A DNA stretch of 6,196 bases from Chlorobiota bacterium (GTDB lineage: Bacteria; Bacteroidota; Bacteroidia; Bacteroidales; F082): assembly GCA_030619415.1 (NCBI GenBank), contig JAUXBM010000113.1, forward strand, positions 1 to 6,196. The letters are read 5' to 3'. The notes below the pieces were generated by a model that saw nothing but the letters and a program-made list of their open reading frames with translations, was not told the origin of the DNA and ran no database searches. Below are positions 6,075 to 6,196 of the stretch, piece by piece; the first letter of the stretch is position 1, and every line of letters begins with the position of its first letter. The position numbers and the translations under genes are program-made.

Positions 6075-6196
6075 ATGGCAAAGATTGAATTAGCCCAGGA
6101 AATAAAGGACCTTTACGATTCGGGCGTAGTCGCAATATTTGGACCCGGAACTGTTATATCTGAAGCCGGTGTTAATATGCTTGAATTGTTGATCGG
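6075..6196 (+). CDS. Partial reading frame: unrecognised 12-residue head joined to methylmalonyl-CoA mutase tail sequence
   Basis: ATG at 6075 opens 40 codons to the window edge. Residues 1-12 (MAKIELAQEIKD) lie mostly in the spacer and I do not recognise them. From residue 13 the frame reads LYDSGVVAIFGPGT and onward, identical to the mutase tail on the opposite strand, because 6110-6196 is the right arm of the 87-bp inverted repeat. The join falls at the third base of codon 12 and keeps the mutase reading frame. A good Shine-Dalgarno sequence precedes it. The FGPGT loop normally sits at the far C-terminus of a ~700-residue mutase, so finding it 22 residues from an N-terminus is odd: either a very small B12-domain-like peptide, a rearranged gene, or a chimeric join. 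Confidence 0.4.
   Translation, partial: MAKIELAQEIKDLYDSGVVAIFGPGTVISEAGVNMLELLI
6110..6196 (+). repeat. Right arm of 87-bp perfect inverted repeat (reaches window end)
   Basis: Identical over 87 bases to the reverse complement of 5806-5892. It runs to the last base supplied, so 87 bp is a minimum length. Just before it, TAAAGG (6103-6108) repeats the outermost six bases of the left arm as read on the plus strand (5887-5892), forming the palindrome TAAAGG-A-CCTTTA across the junction. Confidence 0.97.

Larger units (their letters stand above)
5893..6109. other. 217-bp spacer between the inverted repeat arms
   Basis: On the minus strand its first ~11 bases (5893-5903) continue mutase-like codons (DYQF); beyond that I recognise no protein on either strand. 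The longest minus frame linked to the mutase tail is about 50 codons of low-complexity-looking sequence (a WFGWFG run) without a start. The plus strand carries a stem-loop (5949-6019), a tandem 9-mer (5964-5981), and a ribosome binding site plus ATG (6061-6077). No recombinase or transposase fragment and no perfect -7 element is visible. Confidence 0.6.

Noticed and set aside
5806..6196. Diversity-generating retroelement template/variable repeat pair
   Set aside because: The copies are inverted and fully identical with no adenine-specific changes, and there is no reverse transcriptase.

Overview
The window looks like a piece of a Bacteroidota (Bacteroidetes) chromosome or metagenomic contig. 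Two predicted secreted proteins end in C-terminal domains typical of type IX secretion (T9SS) cargo. Most starts lack a Shine-Dalgarno sequence, and the intergenic regions carry TAnnTTTG-like -7 elements. No rRNA, tRNA, CRISPR array, transposase or integrase is visible.

Layout, left to right. On the minus strand, a DAACS-family sodium:dicarboxylate/amino-acid symporter (694-2106) is followed after only 6 bases by an ATP-type 6-phosphofructokinase (687 down to 1). The kinase runs off the left edge, and the pair looks like one operon. A 138-bp divergent intergenic region separates it from a plus-strand secreted Asp-box (BNR) beta-propeller protein with a T9SS tail (2245-3801). Next comes a TetR-like regulator with an eroded helix-turn-helix (3886-4509). 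It converges on, and overlaps by 4 bp, a minus-strand secreted endonuclease/exonuclease/phosphatase-fold enzyme with its own T9SS-type tail (4506-5789).

The last 400 bases are the unusual part. Just upstream of the nuclease-like gene lies the extreme C-terminal tail of a B12-dependent methylmalonyl-CoA mutase large subunit, reading on the minus strand and ending 3 nt before the nuclease ATG. The rest of the mutase is missing. An 87-bp stretch of that tail (5806-5892) recurs as a perfect inverted copy at 6110-6196, where the window stops. The 217 bp between the copies is not recognisable mutase sequence. It contains a 10-bp-arm stem-loop, a tandem 9-mer, and a start codon with a good ribosome binding site that opens a frame into the right-hand copy. 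This is either a real inverted duplication or invertible segment, or a fold-back/assembly artefact at a contig end. The sequence alone cannot separate these.

Functionally, the left half concerns uptake of C4-dicarboxylates or acidic amino acids and glycolysis, and the middle concerns secreted polymer- or phosphoester-processing proteins. Apart from the short symporter-kinase gap and the mutase-tail/nuclease junction, there is no strong evidence that these genes form one pathway.
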